Source of the DNA: Lysobacterales bacterium
GTDB taxonomy: Bacteria > Pseudomonadota > Gammaproteobacteria > Xanthomonadales > SZUA-36
Reading direction: 5' to 3'
DNA: 15,192 bases
Assembly: GCA_013213875.1 (NCBI GenBank)
Contig: JABSSV010000277.1
Span: 1-15,192, forward strand
Both the position numbers and the translations under genes were made by a program. This document shows positions 13,688 to 15,192 of the stretch, piece by piece. Below the pieces are notes generated by a model. The model saw only the letters and a program-made list of their open reading frames with translations. It did no database searches and had not been told where the DNA came from. Each line of letters opens with the position of its first letter. The stretch's first letter is position 1.

Positions 13688-13748
13688 GCTTCCAAGGAAC
13701 GCCCCCCACCGCTCGAACCCCGGAGACCCGAACCTGTCTGGAGCTCCG

Positions 13749-15192
13749 ATGAAACCATATCAATTCACAGCAGTTGCACTTGCTGCGGCCATTAGCAGCG
13801 CTCAGGCTGATGACCCGGTGCTGGAAGAAGTCCTGGTCACGGCGGAATTTCGTCCCGTCGCTCTGCTGGACACGGCGGCCAGCATTACCGTGTTTGATGC
13901 ACAGCGCATTGAAGAGCGCAGTGCGGTACATCTGGAACAGCTACTGAATCTGGCGCCCAATGTGAACTTTGCGGCAGGCGCTTCCCGCGGGCGTTTTTTC
14001 CAGGTGCGCGGAATCGGCGAACGGAGCCAGTTTGTGGAACCCGTAAACCCGTCCGTGGGCCTGTTGATCGACGGCATGGACTTTACCGGCATCGGTGGTG
14101 TCGCGAGTACGCTGGACTTGCGCCAGGTAGAAGTGTTGCGCGGCCCGCAGGGTACGCTGTTTGGGGCCAACGCTCTGGCCGGCATGATCAACCTGGTGTC
14201 CCAGGAACCGACGCAGGATTTTCAGGGTCAGGCCGAGTTGCTGCTGGGTAACCTTGACCTGATCAGCGTGAGTGCCGCTGCTGGCGGGCCGCTGGGTCAG
14301 AATCTGGCCTGGCGTGTTGCCGTGCAGTCCAACCGCTCGGACGGATACCAGGACAACCTCTATCTGGGCCGGGCCACGAATAACGTGGATGAACTCAACG
14401 TGCGCACCCGTCTTAACTGGCAGGCCAGTGAAGCGCTGGATTTAGATCTGACGGTGTTACTGACCGATGTAGACAATGGCTATGACGCTTTCTCCCTGGA
14501 CAATACGCGCACTACGCTCTCGGATCAGCCCGGTGAAGACAAGCTGGAAAGCGTCGGTCTCGCCCTAAAAACACGCTGGTCCCTAGCTGGCGGACGGACG
14601 CTGGAGGCATTGCTCAGTCATGTTGATGCGGATTCCGTGTACAGCTACGACGAGGACTGGAGTTACACGGGTATCTGCGAGGGGACGCCCTGCGATTCGG
14701 ACCTGTGGGGTTTCGATTGGTGGTACAGCTCTTTCGATGCCTACACCCGGGGCAATCAGAACACGGCGCTGGATTTGCGCCTGCTGTCTGGTGGTGATGA
14801 TCGTTCCACACGCTGGGTGGGTGGACTTTATTTGCGCGACCAGCAACAAACGCTGAATCGCGCCTATACCTTTGCTGCGGGTGATTTTGCCAGCCGCTAT
14901 GACACCACCAATGCGGCGCTTTACGGGCAGCTGGATGTGCCGCTGGCCGAGCGCTGGACCGCGACGGTGGGGCTGAGATGGGAACAGCGTGACTGGGAAT
15001 ATTCCGACAACAGCTCGGGTTTGGGACTCAGCAGCGACGATGAAGATTTCTGGGGCGGTCGTGTGGCGCTGGAATACCGCACTGATAACGGCTTGCTCTG
15101 GTACGGGCTGGTCTCACGCGGTTACAAACCTGGTGGCTACAACTCGGCCTTGGCAGCACAGCTGCCGGACTTGATCGCGGCGGGTATTGAGC
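13749..15192 (+). CDS. TonB-dependent outer-membrane receptor, predicted thiamin uptake (C-terminus outside window)
   Basis: 481 residues are visible, with no stop before the edge. MKPYQFTAVALAAAISSAQA is a signal peptide (cleavage after Ala20), followed by the TonB box EEVLVTA (26-32). The plug domain (about 35-150) includes the motifs PSVGLLIDGM and QVEVLRGPQGTLFGANALAG. Alternating beta-barrel strands start near residue 155. Cys310 and Cys315 (CEGTPC) could form a small disulfide in an outside loop. GGAG at 13740-13743, five bases before the ATG, supports the start. The protein imports a ligand across the outer membrane with TonB-ExbBD energy. Because it lies directly behind a TPP riboswitch, the ligand is predicted to be thiamin, a thiamin phosphate or a precursor. 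Receptors under THI control are known in proteobacteria; the substrate here is inferred from context. Confidence 0.92.
   Translation, partial: MKPYQFTAVALAAAISSAQADDPVLEEVLVTAEFRPVALLDTAASITVFDAQRIEERSAVHLEQLLNLAPNVNFAAGASRGRFFQVRGIGERSQFVEPVNPSVGLLIDGMDFTGIGGVASTLDLRQVEVLRGPQGTLFGANALAGMINLVSQEPTQDFQGQAELLLGNLDLISVSAAAGGPLGQNLAWRVAVQSNRSDGYQDNLYLGRATNNVDELNVRTRLNWQASEALDLDLTVLLTDVDNGYDAFSLDNTRTTLSDQPGEDKLESVGLALKTRWSLAGGRTLEALLSHVDADSVYSYDEDWSYTGICEGTPCDSDLWGFDWWYSSFDAYTRGNQNTALDLRLLSGGDDRSTRWVGGLYLRDQQQTLNRAYTFAAGDFASRYDTTNAALYGQLDVPLAERWTATVGLRWEQRDWEYSDNSSGLGLSSDDEDFWGGRVALEYRTDNGLLWYGLVSRGYKPGGYNSALAAQLPDLIAAGIE

Noticed and set aside
1..15192. tRNA or rRNA genes, CRISPR arrays, insertion sequences, prophage or defence islands
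   Set aside because: None was recognised; every long stretch is accounted for by the listed genes and their spacers.

Overview
The window is a chromosomal replication-origin neighbourhood of a gammaproteobacterium. Moving left from about 4.7 kb on the minus strand are dnaA, dnaN, recF and gyrB (cut by the left edge). Moving right on the plus strand are rpmH, rnpA, yidC and mnmE. This is the classic gammaproteobacterial origin order, except that no yidD lies between rnpA and yidC. The YidC C-terminal half resembles pseudomonad YidC, and GC content is moderately high. I infer a Pseudomonas/Cellvibrio-like, possibly marine, lineage, but the family is not certain from sequence alone.

Origin signals: three perfect DnaA boxes are present. 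Two lie in an AT-rich 228-base dnaA-dnaN spacer and one lies in the dnaA-rpmH spacer, where the gene strands diverge. Two ParB-binding parS sites are written into the recF coding sequence: a perfect palindrome at 1617-1632 and a near-perfect one at 1002-1017. They would couple the origin region to ParABS segregation.

Right of mnmE is an accessory stretch. gabD (succinate semialdehyde dehydrogenase) and a class V aminotransferase of the cysteine-desulfurase-like type form a tight two-gene unit. The aminotransferase has Tyr where SufS-type desulfurases have their catalytic Cys. A convergent rhlE-type DEAD-box RNA helicase follows on the minus strand, with a long, hairpin-rich leader.

The right edge carries the clearest regulatory system. 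A perfect TATAAT promoter has a large inverted repeat at its -35 region. It drives a complete TPP (thiamin pyrophosphate) riboswitch, followed by a TonB-dependent outer-membrane receptor that runs off the window. The receptor is therefore predicted to import thiamin or a thiamin-related compound and to be shut off when cellular TPP is high.

No tRNA, rRNA, CRISPR array, insertion sequence or prophage was seen.
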